A stretch of DNA of 64,000 nucleotides from a bacterium (GTDB taxonomy: Bacteria > Vulcanimicrobiota > Vulcanimicrobiia > Vulcanimicrobiales > Vulcanimicrobiaceae). The stretch lies in the NCBI GenBank assembly GCA_021805775.1, contig JAJZED010000012.1:1-64000 (forward strand), written 5' to 3'. Shown one piece after another: positions 1 to 7,674 of this stretch. Numbering within the stretch: the stretch's first letter is position 1; every line of letters begins with the position of its first letter. The notes below the pieces were generated by a model. That model was not told the DNA's origin. It saw only the letters and a program-made list of their open reading frames with translations, and ran no database searches. A program made the translations under genes and the position numbers.

Positions 1-96
1 TACATCGCCATCTGGTACAATCGTTTACGGACCCACTCGGCGCTCGGTTATTTGAGCCCCGAACGATACGAGTCGCAGCTGCCGATTGCAGTATAG
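1..96 (+). CDS. IS3-family transposase (orfB), C-terminal end
   Basis: The window opens inside this gene; only the last 31 codons are visible, ending in TAG. They read through a YIAIWYNRLRTHSALGYLSP-like stretch, which is the C-terminal signature of IS3-family DDE transposases (integrase core). The N-terminal part and the DDE residues lie outside the window. A TGA...-type terminal repeat follows directly downstream, so this is the right end of the element. Whether the upstream part is intact cannot be seen. Confidence 0.85.
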   Translation, partial: YIAIWYNRLRTHSALGYLSPERYESQLPIAV

Positions 97-100
97 TCAC

Positions 101-126
101 ATGTCCGGAAAATCGGTACAGGCTCA
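101..126 (+). mobile_element. Right terminal repeat of the IS3-family element
   Basis: Read on the minus strand, this stretch begins TGAGCCTGTACCGATTTTCC, the TGA-plus-CC style of IS3-family ends, and it lies 4 bases after the transposase stop codon. The element would therefore end near position 126. The left end is outside the window, so the repeat cannot be matched to its partner. Confidence 0.6.
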
Positions 127-964
127 TTCTGGAGCGCGCGACGCTCGTGGAAACGATGGGCTGCCGCGACCTCGCGTTCTTCACCGACGCACCGTGAGGA
201 TCGGGAGCCTCGTTGCCGACCTCGCCTCCGAGCTATCGCCGGAGTATTGTCGGCGGCTGATTCAACTGCTTAACAACGCCCCAGCGCTGAATGAAATTAC
301 GCGCGCCGGCCTTATGCGCGCGATGGCCGACGAGAGCGCCGCCCTTCAGGTGCTTACGGCACTCAAACGTATCCGTGAGGTCGATGCGTCAATTTCGTGC
401 CCGGGCGTTGCAATCGCGTTAGAAGCGGCGCTCGCCGTCGCGGCCCGTAATGCCCGCGATTTACAGATCGATGTGGTCTGGACCGGCCCGTCGGTCCCGG
501 GCATGTCGGCGCGCCGAAGCGCCGCCGCTCTTTTGGAACTGATTCGCTCTGCGAATCACGAACTGCTCGTCATTTCGTTTGCATCGTTTCATATACCGGA
601 CGCCACGATCGCGTTTAACGAGGCCGCCACGAGAGGCGTCCGGCTCCATTTCGTGCTGGAATCGGCCGAAGAAAGCTCCGGCCGCTTCCGCAGCAACGAC
701 GACGTCTTGTCGGAATTCCAAAGTATGCCGAACGCGCGCGTTTATGTCTGGCCGAAGGAGCGACGGCCTTCAGGAGGGCTCTTGCACGCAAAGGCCGTCG
801 TCGCGGATCGGAGCCGGGCGCTGGTGACGAGCGCGAACTTAACTGCGAACGCGATCGATGTGAACATCGAACTGGGATTGCTCATCCAAAGCGTTCGCGT
901 CGCTGAACGCATTGCGGAGCACATATTTTTACTAATTAATTCTTCCGTGCTTGTTGCGCTCTAA
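101..964 (+). CDS. drmC: DISARM-type phospholipase D-like protein DrmC
   Basis: The product is about 287 residues with one phospholipase D half-site near residue 229: His-x-Lys, then Asp, followed by a TSANLT stretch. The preceding VVWTGPSVPGM region, a LLVISFA strand and a YVWPKERRP segment match my recollection of DrmC of DISARM anti-phage systems; DrmC is a PLD-family accessory subunit. The ATG at 101 lies inside the IS terminal repeat, so the first eight or so codons are IS-derived; a TTG at 86 is also possible. No other DISARM gene (drmA, drmB, methylase) is in the window. The IS probably separated drmC from an upstream operon, or drmC is a relic. No Shine-Dalgarno is visible. Confidence 0.72.
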   Translation: MSGKSVQAHSGARDARGNDGLPRPRVLHRRTVRIGSLVADLASELSPEYCRRLIQLLNNAPALNEITRAGLMRAMADESAALQVLTALKRIREVDASISCPGVAIALEAALAVAARNARDLQIDVVWTGPSVPGMSARRSAAALLELIRSANHELLVISFASFHIPDATIAFNEAATRGVRLHFVLESAEESSGRFRSNDDVLSEFQSMPNARVYVWPKERRPSGGLLHAKAVVADRSRALVTSANLTANAIDVNIELGLLIQSVRVAERIAEHIFLLINSSVLVAL

Positions 965-1005
965 AGATTTAATCCTTGTTTGTTCAAATCGTTTCCTAAC
1001 TTTTA

Positions 1006-1659
1006 TTATCTAAACAGAATTTTCGGAAAGGCGTTTCGGCTAACGATTAGCGGCTTGCCTAAAATACACCCGCGCCGCTTGGGCTCGTTCACATAAAGCC
1101 GCAGACTTTTCCCTGGCTCGACCGTAACCAAGAGCGTGTACTGCGACTCGCTCGACCCTTTTGCTTCGCGACGGCGGGCTATCAGGTCAAGAAGTCTGCT
1201 ATAAGGAATTCCGCAAATTTCACGTTCTTCAACGCAAACAAGTGCTAGAAACAAGTTTTCGTTGACTTTCGCAATTCCTTTGAGTTCCCGAATTTGTTGA
1301 GTCGTAAATGAAAACGGATACTCGTTGGTGTTTTTTAGGGGCCTCGATGCGTATTTAAGGTAGACGGCGATCTTATCGTTAATTTTATAGGCAACCTTGC
1401 ACGAAGTTCCTTTAAAATGCAACGTGTTAATTGCGGTGAAGTGCGTATCTTCAGCAATCTGGATAAGCGCGGCTCCGTGGTACATATGGTCATCATCAAT
1501 TCGCAAGTCAAGTTCTCCCAACGCCAAGTGACGGGCGCCTGTCTCTCGTTTATTTTTTAAATAGTGCACGAGAAGCCCAACCTGCATATTTCGAGGGCTG
1601 TGCTGAGCCGCATTCCCGATTTTGCAGCGATCGCTTCCGGCGAAACCTTTTTCCCGCAC
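1006..1659 (-). CDS. Hypothetical protein, AT-richer than its surroundings
   Basis: The 217-residue product starts at a GTG with AAAGGA about 9 bases upstream; an internal ATG at 1587 is an alternative. I see no signal peptide or membrane segment. A central stretch (TSCKVAYKINDKIAVYLKYA, then EYPFSF and LFLALVCVEEREICGI) resembles an uncharacterised family I recall near restriction or defence genes, but I cannot assign a function. Base composition is clearly lower in GC than neighbours and codon use differs, suggesting transfer together with the adjacent drmC/IS patch. It is convergent with drmC, 41 bases away. Confidence 0.7.
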   Translation of the reverse strand: MREKGFAGSDRCKIGNAAQHSPRNMQVGLLVHYLKNKRETGARHLALGELDLRIDDDHMYHGAALIQIAEDTHFTAINTLHFKGTSCKVAYKINDKIAVYLKYASRPLKNTNEYPFSFTTQQIRELKGIAKVNENLFLALVCVEEREICGIPYSRLLDLIARRREAKGSSESQYTLLVTVEPGKSLRLYVNEPKRRGCILGKPLIVSRNAFPKILFR

Positions 1660-1704
1660 AACAGAGGTCCTTTATTCCGGAATTACCTTAATGAATGAAC
1701 CTGA

Positions 1705-1851
1705 ACGCTAAACAGGCGCTGCATCGTCTGCCCGCGCCACGGCGCGACGTATGACGTCACCACCGGCGAGGCGCTCACGCTCCCGGCGGTGATGCCGGTG
1801 CCGAGTATCCCGGTCTGCCGCGATGGCGACGAACTCATCGTCGAGGTATAG
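1705..1851 (+). pseudogene. Remnant of a Rieske [2Fe-2S] ferredoxin
   Basis: This frame has no usable start: the in-frame triplet at 1702-1704 is a stop. It encodes the last 48 residues of a Rieske-type ferredoxin. The second cluster-binding box, CPRHGATYDVTTGEA, is intact (Cys codon 1729-1731, His codon 1738-1740), followed by LPAVMPVPSIPVCRDGDELIVEV and TAG. The first Cys-x-His box is absent, so no cluster could form. It is best read as a gene truncated when the accessory DNA to its left was inserted. Confidence 0.75.
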
Positions 1852-1887
1852 GCGCGGCTTGCGTCGGTCGGTTACCACGCCTTGGGC

Positions 1888-1916
1888 TTGCTGAAATTAA
1901 ACTAGTTTGCTAAACT
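1888..1916 (+). promoter_or_regulatory. vapBC promoter with operator-like palindrome in the spacer
   Basis: TTGCTG (1888-1893) and TAAACT (1911-1916) are separated by 17 bases. The perfect palindrome AAACTAGTTT (1899-1908) sits in the spacer, and an overlapping inverted repeat AGTTT-GCT-AAACT spans 1904-1916. Transcription would start near 1922, essentially at the ATG at 1923, giving a leaderless message. The palindrome is well placed for autorepression by the antitoxin. Confidence 0.55.
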
Positions 1917-1922
1917 CGTCTT

Positions 1923-2162
1923 ATGACTAAGACGGTTGGCGCCTTCGAGGGCAAGACGCACTTTTCGGCGCTCATCAACGAGGCCGAACGCGGCGAGACG
2001 ATCGTTATCACGAAAAATGGCCGGCCCGTCGCACAAATCGGTCCCGTGCAGGGGAACCCCGAGCCCGACGATCTCGACATGGTCGTCGAACGCATTCTTG
2101 CACGCAAGCTTCGCGTCGGGATTCCCGCCAAAGAACTGATCGACGAAGGCCGCCGCTACTAG
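1923..2162 (+). CDS. Phd/YefM-family (VapB-type) antitoxin
   Basis: A 79-residue protein with the Phd/YefM N-terminal fold: TVGAFEGKTHFSALINEAE, then RGETIVITKNGRPVAQIGPV, which binds DNA as a dimer and represses the operon. The acidic and Arg-rich C-terminal third would wrap the toxin. The stop codon is followed after one base by the toxin start, as usual for co-translated toxin-antitoxin pairs. The ATG has no Shine-Dalgarno and probably begins the transcript. Paired with the PIN toxin downstream, it is functionally a VapB. Confidence 0.88.
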   Translation: MTKTVGAFEGKTHFSALINEAERGETIVITKNGRPVAQIGPVQGNPEPDDLDMVVERILARKLRVGIPAKELIDEGRRY

Positions 2163-2163
2163 C

Positions 2164-2574
2164 GTGTCCCTCGTTCTGGATGCCTCGGCTACGTTGGCGT
2201 GGCTGCTCGACGACGAGCGCGACGACCTCGCAGTAGCGGCACTGCGCGCGATCCAACGGTTCACAGCGATCGTTCCGAGCCTGTGGCGCTGGGAGATTCA
2301 GAACTCTCTGCTCGTTGCCGAACGGCGCGGACGGGCCAAAATCGAACACGTAAATGCCCTGCTCGCCGATCTGGATCGCCTCCCGATCCGCGTCGCCGAC
2401 CCGCCGCCCAACGCCTTAGCAGCGGGCGAGTTGACATTTGCGCGCCGGTACGGCATTAGCGCCTACGACGCTTCGTATTTGGAACTCAGTTTCCGAACGG
2501 GCCTGCCACTGATGACGCGTGACCGTAAGCTCTCCGCCGCCGCTAGCGATCTTGGTCTTCTTTGGAATCCGTAG
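2164..2574 (+). CDS. vapC: VapC-type PIN-domain ribonuclease toxin
   Basis: The 136-residue product is a full-length PIN domain. The acidic residues expected to hold the metal are present: Asp6 in LVLDAS, Glu44 in WRWEIQN, Asp102 in SAYDASYLEL and Asp120 in MTRDRKL. VapC proteins cleave tRNA or rRNA when freed from antitoxin. The start is GTG, one base after the antitoxin stop. The module looks intact and functional. Confidence 0.9.
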   Translation: MSLVLDASATLAWLLDDERDDLAVAALRAIQRFTAIVPSLWRWEIQNSLLVAERRGRAKIEHVNALLADLDRLPIRVADPPPNALAAGELTFARRYGISAYDASYLELSFRTGLPLMTRDRKLSAAASDLGLLWNP

Positions 2575-2624
2575 CCTTTAGGAAGCTGGACGTCGTAATG
2601 CCCGAAACGTAAAATACGGACGTT

Positions 2625-2984
2625 ATGGACCTAGAATACACCACCATTCCTACGACGGAGCTGCGCGAGCACGGAAGCGAGATCATCAACCGCGTCGCCT
2701 ATGGCTCGGAAGAAGTGGTCCTCACGCGAAGAGGGAAGCCGATCGCCGCCCTCATCTCGCTAGAGGCGCTCGATGCGTTGCATCGGCTCGAAGATGCCGA
2801 AGATGTCGCTGCTGCGGCGGCGCCTCTTGAGGACGTGCGTCTCCACGGCGCGATTCCTTTCGAGGAAGTGAAGGCTCGTTTCGGCTTACAGAGTCGCCTT
2901 TTCGCGGCCGACACTGAAGGTGTTGGATCATCTCGAGCCGTCGCTGCGGCGCACCATTATTTCGAGAGTCGAACGGCTCGCTGA
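2625..2984 (+). CDS. Phd/YefM-family antitoxin with read-through tail
   Basis: Residues 1 to about 88 are a normal Phd/YefM antitoxin (TTELREHGSEIINRVAYGSE, then RRGKPIAALISLEALDAL and EEVKARFGL). Such proteins normally stop at this point. Here the frame continues for about 30 residues that have no family character and are the out-of-frame reading of the toxin gene. The stop codon therefore seems lost through a small indel near 2886-2889. A TAAAAT box at 2610-2615, 10 bases before the ATG, suggests a nearly leaderless transcript. Confidence 0.8.
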   Translation: MDLEYTTIPTTELREHGSEIINRVAYGSEEVVLTRRGKPIAALISLEALDALHRLEDAEDVAAAAAPLEDVRLHGAIPFEEVKARFGLQSRLFAADTEGVGSSRAVAAAHHYFESRTAR

Positions 2985-3156
2985 GAATCCTCGCCCTCAC
3001 GGCGTAAAAAAGCTCATCGGCGGAGGGGGCGAGTTACGAATTCGCGTCGGTGGCTACCGCGTCATTTATACCGTGCACGACGCGGTATTTTGGGTTCTCG
3101 TGCTCGAAATCGGCCCGCGCAAAGAGAGCTACCGCGCTCGATCCGCGCGACTCTAA
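2920..3156 (+). CDS. RelE/ParE-family toxin, possibly start-less
   Basis: From the GTG at 2920 the frame gives 78 residues with the RelE/ParE core: RRTIISRVERLAENPRPHGV, ELRIRVGGYRVIYTV and VLVLEIGPRKESYR. Family-like sequence begins further upstream in the same frame, from about 2884 (AYRVAFSRPTLKVLDHL, matching the usual YRVEFS... start). There is no ATG, GTG or TTG between the in-frame stop at 2869 and 2920. Either translation starts at 2920 and lacks the first beta-strand, or a small deletion removed the original start and the antitoxin stop together. Confidence 0.72.
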   Translation: MLDHLEPSLRRTIISRVERLAENPRPHGVKKLIGGGGELRIRVGGYRVIYTVHDAVFWVLVLEIGPRKESYRARSARL

Positions 3157-3194
3157 AAAGTGTAACCGGCGCCCGGGCGTCGAAGGCGCGCGCC

Positions 3195-5354
3195 ATGCTG
3201 CTGCTCCGACGAACCGCTCGAACGCTCGCCGCGCTGTTGGGCCTCCTCATCCTCGCCCTCGCCCTCTACGCCGGAAACGTTCTTCTCGGCATGCATGCCC
3301 GCGCGCGCTACTCCGGTGAGATGAGCGGGCTCTCGCTGAAGGCCCCGGTGCAGATCCTGCGCGATGCGCGCGGCGTGCCGCACATCGTCGCGGCGCACCA
3401 GAGCGATCTTTTCTTCGCACAAGGGTACGCTGAAGGCGAGGATCGGCGCTTCCAACTCGATCTCATCCGTCGTTTCGTGCTCGGAAAACTCGCTGCGTTG
3501 CTCGGGCCGAGTTTGGTGCCCGTCGACGAAAACTCGCGCGCGATTCCCGTCGCCGCAATGGTTACCAAACAGTGGGCAGCGCTCTCGCCGCGCGAGAAAT
3601 TATTGCTACAGCGTTTCGCCGACGGCGTCAACGCCGCTACCGCGCGCAACCCGCTCCCGGTCGAGTTTCGGTTGCTGCTCGCGCATCCGCCGCTCTGGAC
3701 GCCGCAGGATTCACTCGCGGTCGGCATGGCGACGGTGATCGAGCTCACCGATACCTGGAACGATATCGCCGCACGCAGCCCGCACGCACCGCTGAGCGAC
3801 CCGTGTTACGACGCTCCGGTTACCGCGGGGCTCGCCGGTATCGCCGACCCGCACCGCTGCAACGCAATCGCGTTGCGAAGAACGCTCGTCGCCGAGTTCC
3901 GCGATCCGAAAGCCGCACTCGGCAGCAACGAGTGGGCGGCGGGCGCCGCGCACGCGCGCTCCGGGCGCGCACTGCTCGAAAACGATCCGCACTTACGGCT
4001 CGGTATTCCCGGCGTCTGGTATCTCGTCGATCTGCGCGCACCGGGCTATCATGCCGCCGGTGCGACGCTCGCCGGAACGCCGGGAGTTATTCTCGGCCAT
4101 AACGCGTCGATCGCGTGGGGCGCGACCAACGGCACCACCGCCGGCCTCGAAGTCTTTGCAGCGCCCGCGAAGTTGCCGCCGGGGCGATGGGTGCGCGAAC
4201 GCATTCACGTCCGCTTCGGGAAGACGGTCGTCGCCCGCTATTGGCGCGGCGCGCGCGAATTCGGCGTGCAGATGGCAGGACGCGGCCTCGTCTTGGTCCG
4301 CTGGCCCGCGTACGAAAACCCCATCTCGCCGCTTCCGACCTTCGATGCACTCGACCGCGCCGGCTCGATCGCCGCAGCGTTGCAAGCGTTGCGCAATTAC
4401 CCCGGCCCGACGCAAAATTTCGTTCTCGCCGATACGCACGGCAACGCCGCCTATCAACTCGCCGGAATTATCCCCGCCGATCCGCTCTGGGGGCGACGAT
4501 TCCATTCCGCCGCCGCACTCGCAAAACACTACGGGCTCGTGCCGTTCGCAAAACTTCCGCACGTCGCGCCCTCGCGCGACGCCGTCCTCTGGACGGCGAA
4601 CAACAAAATGTACGGCCCGGGTTATCCTCTGCGCCTGAGCGCGCAGTTCGCGCCGCCCTATCGCGCCTATCGCATCGCGACGTTATTGCGCGCGCGCAAT
4701 AAATACAGCATCGCCTATTTCGCGCGCATGGAGATGGATGTCTATTCGCCGGCGGAACGCGCGTTCGCACGCATCGCCGCCCATCATGCCTGGCTGCACG
4801 ATACCGGTTCCGAAGCGCGTTTGCTCGCCGCGCTTCGCACCTGGAACGGCGAGGTCGCGCCCGCATCGCTCGGCGCCACCGCCGCGGTCACGCTGCGGCG
4901 CGCGCTCGTGCAGTTGAAGCAACAACCTTTCATGCAGGACGCGATGAGCGAACGGTTGGGCGCGACGCCCGAACTCGGCGTCGCGCTGCAACGCGCCGCG
5001 CGCGAACGCCCGCATCTCGTCCCGTGGAGCGTTGCGGGGGCGGTGACGGTTCGCCATCCACTCGCCGCGCTCGGAGCGCGTTTCCTCGACGGTTCGCGCT
5101 TTGCCGGCGACGGCGACGGCTTCGTCATCCACGTGCAGCGGCAAGGTTTTTCGCAAAGCTTCCGAGCGGTCTGGGAGCCCGGCGCCTGGGATCGCGGGGG
5201 CATCACGATTCCGCAAGGAGAGTCGGGTGAGCCCGGCAGCCGTTGGTACACCGATGAATCCGTCGCCTGGGTTGCGGGAAAGCTCATCCCTATGCCCTGG
5301 AGCCGCGCGGCGGTGCGCGCTGCAACACGGTACTCGCTCACGCTCTCGCCGTAA
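3195..5354 (+). CDS. Penicillin acylase family protein (N-terminal nucleophile hydrolase)
   Basis: The protein of about 719 residues has an N-terminal membrane segment (LLGLLILALALYAGNVLL) acting as signal or anchor. Next comes an alpha-chain region (PVQILRDARGVPHIVAA, AQGYAEGEDRRFQLDLIRR), then LGSNEWAAG. The Ser at residue 244 in that motif would become the beta-chain N-terminal nucleophile after autocleavage. GHNASIAWGATNGT follows and carries the oxyanion Asn region. Members cleave amide bonds of penicillins, acyl-homoserine lactones or related amides in the periplasm; the substrate here is unknown. The ATG at 3195 is chosen because the hydrophobic segment follows it; an upstream GTG at 3090 would overlap the toxin. 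Confidence 0.88.
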   Translation: MLLLRRTARTLAALLGLLILALALYAGNVLLGMHARARYSGEMSGLSLKAPVQILRDARGVPHIVAAHQSDLFFAQGYAEGEDRRFQLDLIRRFVLGKLAALLGPSLVPVDENSRAIPVAAMVTKQWAALSPREKLLLQRFADGVNAATARNPLPVEFRLLLAHPPLWTPQDSLAVGMATVIELTDTWNDIAARSPHAPLSDPCYDAPVTAGLAGIADPHRCNAIALRRTLVAEFRDPKAALGSNEWAAGAAHARSGRALLENDPHLRLGIPGVWYLVDLRAPGYHAAGATLAGTPGVILGHNASIAWGATNGTTAGLEVFAAPAKLPPGRWVRERIHVRFGKTVVARYWRGAREFGVQMAGRGLVLVRWPAYENPISPLPTFDALDRAGSIAAALQALRNYPGPTQNFVLADTHGNAAYQLAGIIPADPLWGRRFHSAAALAKHYGLVPFAKLPHVAPSRDAVLWTANNKMYGPGYPLRLSAQFAPPYRAYRIATLLRARNKYSIAYFARMEMDVYSPAERAFARIAAHHAWLHDTGSEARLLAALRTWNGEVAPASLGATAAVTLRRALVQLKQQPFMQDAMSERLGATPELGVALQRAARERPHLVPWSVAGAVTVRHPLAALGARFLDGSRFAGDGDGFVIHVQRQGFSQSFRAVWEPGAWDRGGITIPQGESGEPGSRWYTDESVAWVAGKLIPMPWSRAAVRAATRYSLTLSP

Positions 5355-5492
5355 CGCGCCGACGCTGCCGAAAATGCGAGCGTGCGCTTCATCGCTCGTT
5401 CTTCGCTCGCGATCGGTTCGCTAAAGGCGGCGGTTTTTAGCGATAGCAACGTCGAATGCGCGAATTTCGTTCTTCTACTATGAGGTAATACC

Positions 5493-5999
5493 ATGAAGAA
5501 CGCACGAGCAAACCTCGCAATCGCCCTTCTTCTCGCAACCACAACGACGACCGCGATGGCCACCACCATCAAACACCCAATCCGCATTGCGGAGTGCCGA
5601 CCCGAAGCGACCGGTAGCGCGATGTGGGCGTACTCCGATGGATTTTTTCCGAGCTATCCGTACTATTGGAGCGACAACTTCGGAGGCATGTTCTTTCAGC
5701 AACCGACGCGGAGCTCTCCCTTGCTTTCCATCGCCTACGTAAACCAAACGCATCGCGTTATGAAGAACATTGAGTTTGGTCTCCTAGCACGAGGCCGGCT
5801 CGTTGCCGAGGTGCACGATTTCGGAACTTTTACACCGGGAGCGATGATTCGGCATCAATTCGGCCTGAGTCGCAACGTCTTACCGCTCGGCACGAGTTTT
5901 TCCAAGTGCGTGCCGTTGCGAATCGCATTCCAAAACGGAACGACCTGGAAGAATCCGCGCCTGCGGCAACTGCATAGAAGCATCTTCGCGAGAGGCTAA
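5493..5999 (+). CDS. Secreted protein of unknown function
   Basis: The 168-residue product begins with a clear signal peptide (ANLAIALLLATTTTTAMA). The mature part has two cysteines (in AECRPEA and FSKCVPL), an aromatic stretch SYPYYWSDNFGGMFF, and a beta-rich second half. GAGG lies about 8 bases before the ATG. I do not recognise the family. It is probably monocistronic: about 140 bases separate it from the acylase, and the next gene converges on it. Confidence 0.75.
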   Translation: MKNARANLAIALLLATTTTTAMATTIKHPIRIAECRPEATGSAMWAYSDGFFPSYPYYWSDNFGGMFFQQPTRSSPLLSIAYVNQTHRVMKNIEFGLLARGRLVAEVHDFGTFTPGAMIRHQFGLSRNVLPLGTSFSKCVPLRIAFQNGTTWKNPRLRQLHRSIFARG

Positions 6000-6020
6000 A
6001 CCGAAGTGCAAGGGGTTCTC

Positions 6021-6794
6021 TCACGCGAACTCCTTGCGCTCTTCGCGATAATATGCCCGCACGGCGATCCACGTGAAGAGCGCAGCGTAACCGAGTAACC
6101 AGAGTGCGGCGCGCGGCCACGGCTCGCTCGTCGCACCGACGGCGCCCCACGCGAGTTGCCCGAGATGATAGGTCGGCAAATACGGCGCGATCGACTGCAC
6201 GAACGGGGGCAGTTGGTCGAGTGGAACGAAGAGCCCGGAGGCAAACGCGAGCGGTAACGTGATAAGGTTGAGTATCGCTACCGAAGAATTGAGCCCGGCC
6301 ATATAGCCGACCGCGAAACCGAGCGCAACAAAGGGTAGGCTGCCGAGCAGCAGCCGCGTCAATAGTGCGGCGAACATCGGCATCGAGAGCTCGGCGCCCC
6401 CGGTAAAGCGCGCAAAAAGAACGAGCAAGAGAATCGAAACGCCCCCAAATGCTACCGAAGCAATGCATTTTCCGGCGAAATAGGCAAGCGGCCGCAACGG
6501 CGCCGCGCGCATCAATCGTGTCGCCCCGCTCCCGCGCTCGGCGGCGACGCTCGCCCCGAAAGAAAAGAGCGCCAAGCTCATAATCGCGTAAGCGCTAAAC
6601 GACGCCAGCAAATAGAGCCCGACCGTCGCGTTCATATACGGCATATGCGCCTGGTCTAAGCCGAAGAAAGCATAGAACATCACCGGAAATACTATTGTGG
6701 CGATCGTAAACCACGGTACGCGCAACAAACGGAGAAGTTCGATTTTCGTTTGCGCGCGCAGCATCGGCCCAAACGGAGCTATTTCAGGCGACAT
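6021..6794 (-). CDS. ABC-2 type transporter permease
   Basis: A 257-residue integral membrane protein with about six hydrophobic segments, starting with ELLRLLRVPWFTIATIVFPVMF, the typical opening of ABC-2 (NatB/DrrB-like) permeases. It overlaps the upstream ATPase gene by 11 bases and would form the membrane half of that exporter. The substrate is unknown; such pairs often export drugs, lipids or sodium. Confidence 0.87.
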   Translation of the reverse strand: MSPEIAPFGPMLRAQTKIELLRLLRVPWFTIATIVFPVMFYAFFGLDQAHMPYMNATVGLYLLASFSAYAIMSLALFSFGASVAAERGSGATRLMRAAPLRPLAYFAGKCIASVAFGGVSILLLVLFARFTGGAELSMPMFAALLTRLLLGSLPFVALGFAVGYMAGLNSSVAILNLITLPLAFASGLFVPLDQLPPFVQSIAPYLPTYHLGQLAWGAVGATSEPWPRAALWLLGYAALFTWIAVRAYYREERKEFA

Positions 6795-7674
6795 GTTCTC
6801 TCCCTCCGGAAGTCAGGGCGACAAACGCCTCTTCGAGCGTCGCGCCGGTGACGGTAAGGTTTTCGATAGGAATATCGCGCGCGAAGAGATCGCGCAGTAA
6901 ACGCTCGGGCGATTCCGTGAGCGCTTCGTATCGGTTGCCGCTGTGCACGAATCGCTCGTCATCGATCGCGGCAGGCGACGTAAACGAGATGCGCTTGCGC
7001 CCGACGGCCCCCTTTACCTCACTCGGCGTTCCGTCGGCGATGATTCGCCCTCGGTCGATCACGATGACGCGGTCGGCGACCGCATCGGCCTCTTCAAGAT
7101 AGTGCGTGCTCATAACGACGGTGCGCCCGCGCTTTGAGATCTCCGCGATCGTTGCCAAAAGGGCACGACGCGCTTCGACGTCGAGGCCGACGGTCGGCTC
7201 GTCGAGCACGAGCAGGTCGGGGTTGCCGCAGAGCGCGAGTGCGAAATATAAGCGTTGTAGTTGGCCGCCGGAGAGCCGCGCGATCCGCTTTCCTGCGGTT
7301 TCGCGAATTCCGGCGAGTTCGAGCAGTTCGCCGATCGGCAGCGGCGTGGGGTAGTAGCTGCAAAAGAGCGCGAGCGCCTCGTCGACGCGGAGATACTCGG
7401 GAAGCCCCGAGCATTGCAACATCGATCCGACCCGGGAGCGCACCGCCGGATCTTGCGGATCCCGACCAAATACCGAGAGCGAACCCGCACTCGCTTTGCG
7501 CAGCCCGAGCATCAACGAGATGGCGGTCGTCTTCCCGGCACCGTTCGGCCCGAGAATGGCGACGTTTTGCCCGCGCGGAACGTGCAGATCGATCGCATCG
7601 AGCGCGACGAGCGCGCCGTATTTTTTGGAGATGCCGCGAAAAACGACGGCTTCATCGCTGCCCGCGGCGATCAT
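6784..7674 (-). CDS. ABC transporter ATP-binding protein
   Basis: The 296-residue ATPase carries Walker A GPNGAGKTTAI, signature LSGGQLQRL, Walker B LLVLDEPTVGLD and the switch His in MSTHYLEEAD. The C-terminal 80 residues resemble the regulatory tail of DrrA/NatA-type exporter ATPases. The ATG at 7674 overlaps the esterase stop codon (ATGA), so the genes are translationally coupled. It pairs with the ABC-2 permease downstream. Confidence 0.92.
   Translation of the reverse strand: MIAAGSDEAVVFRGISKKYGALVALDAIDLHVPRGQNVAILGPNGAGKTTAISLMLGLRKASAGSLSVFGRDPQDPAVRSRVGSMLQCSGLPEYLRVDEALALFCSYYPTPLPIGELLELAGIRETAGKRIARLSGGQLQRLYFALALCGNPDLLVLDEPTVGLDVEARRALLATIAEISKRGRTVVMSTHYLEEADAVADRVIVIDRGRIIADGTPSEVKGAVGRKRISFTSPAAIDDERFVHSGNRYEALTESPERLLRDLFARDIPIENLTVTGATLEEAFVALTSGGREHVA

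Noticed and set aside
5419-5442. CGCTAAA/TTTAGCG hairpin after the acylase gene
   Set aside because: Only seven pairs and no proper T tract; too weak to call a terminator.
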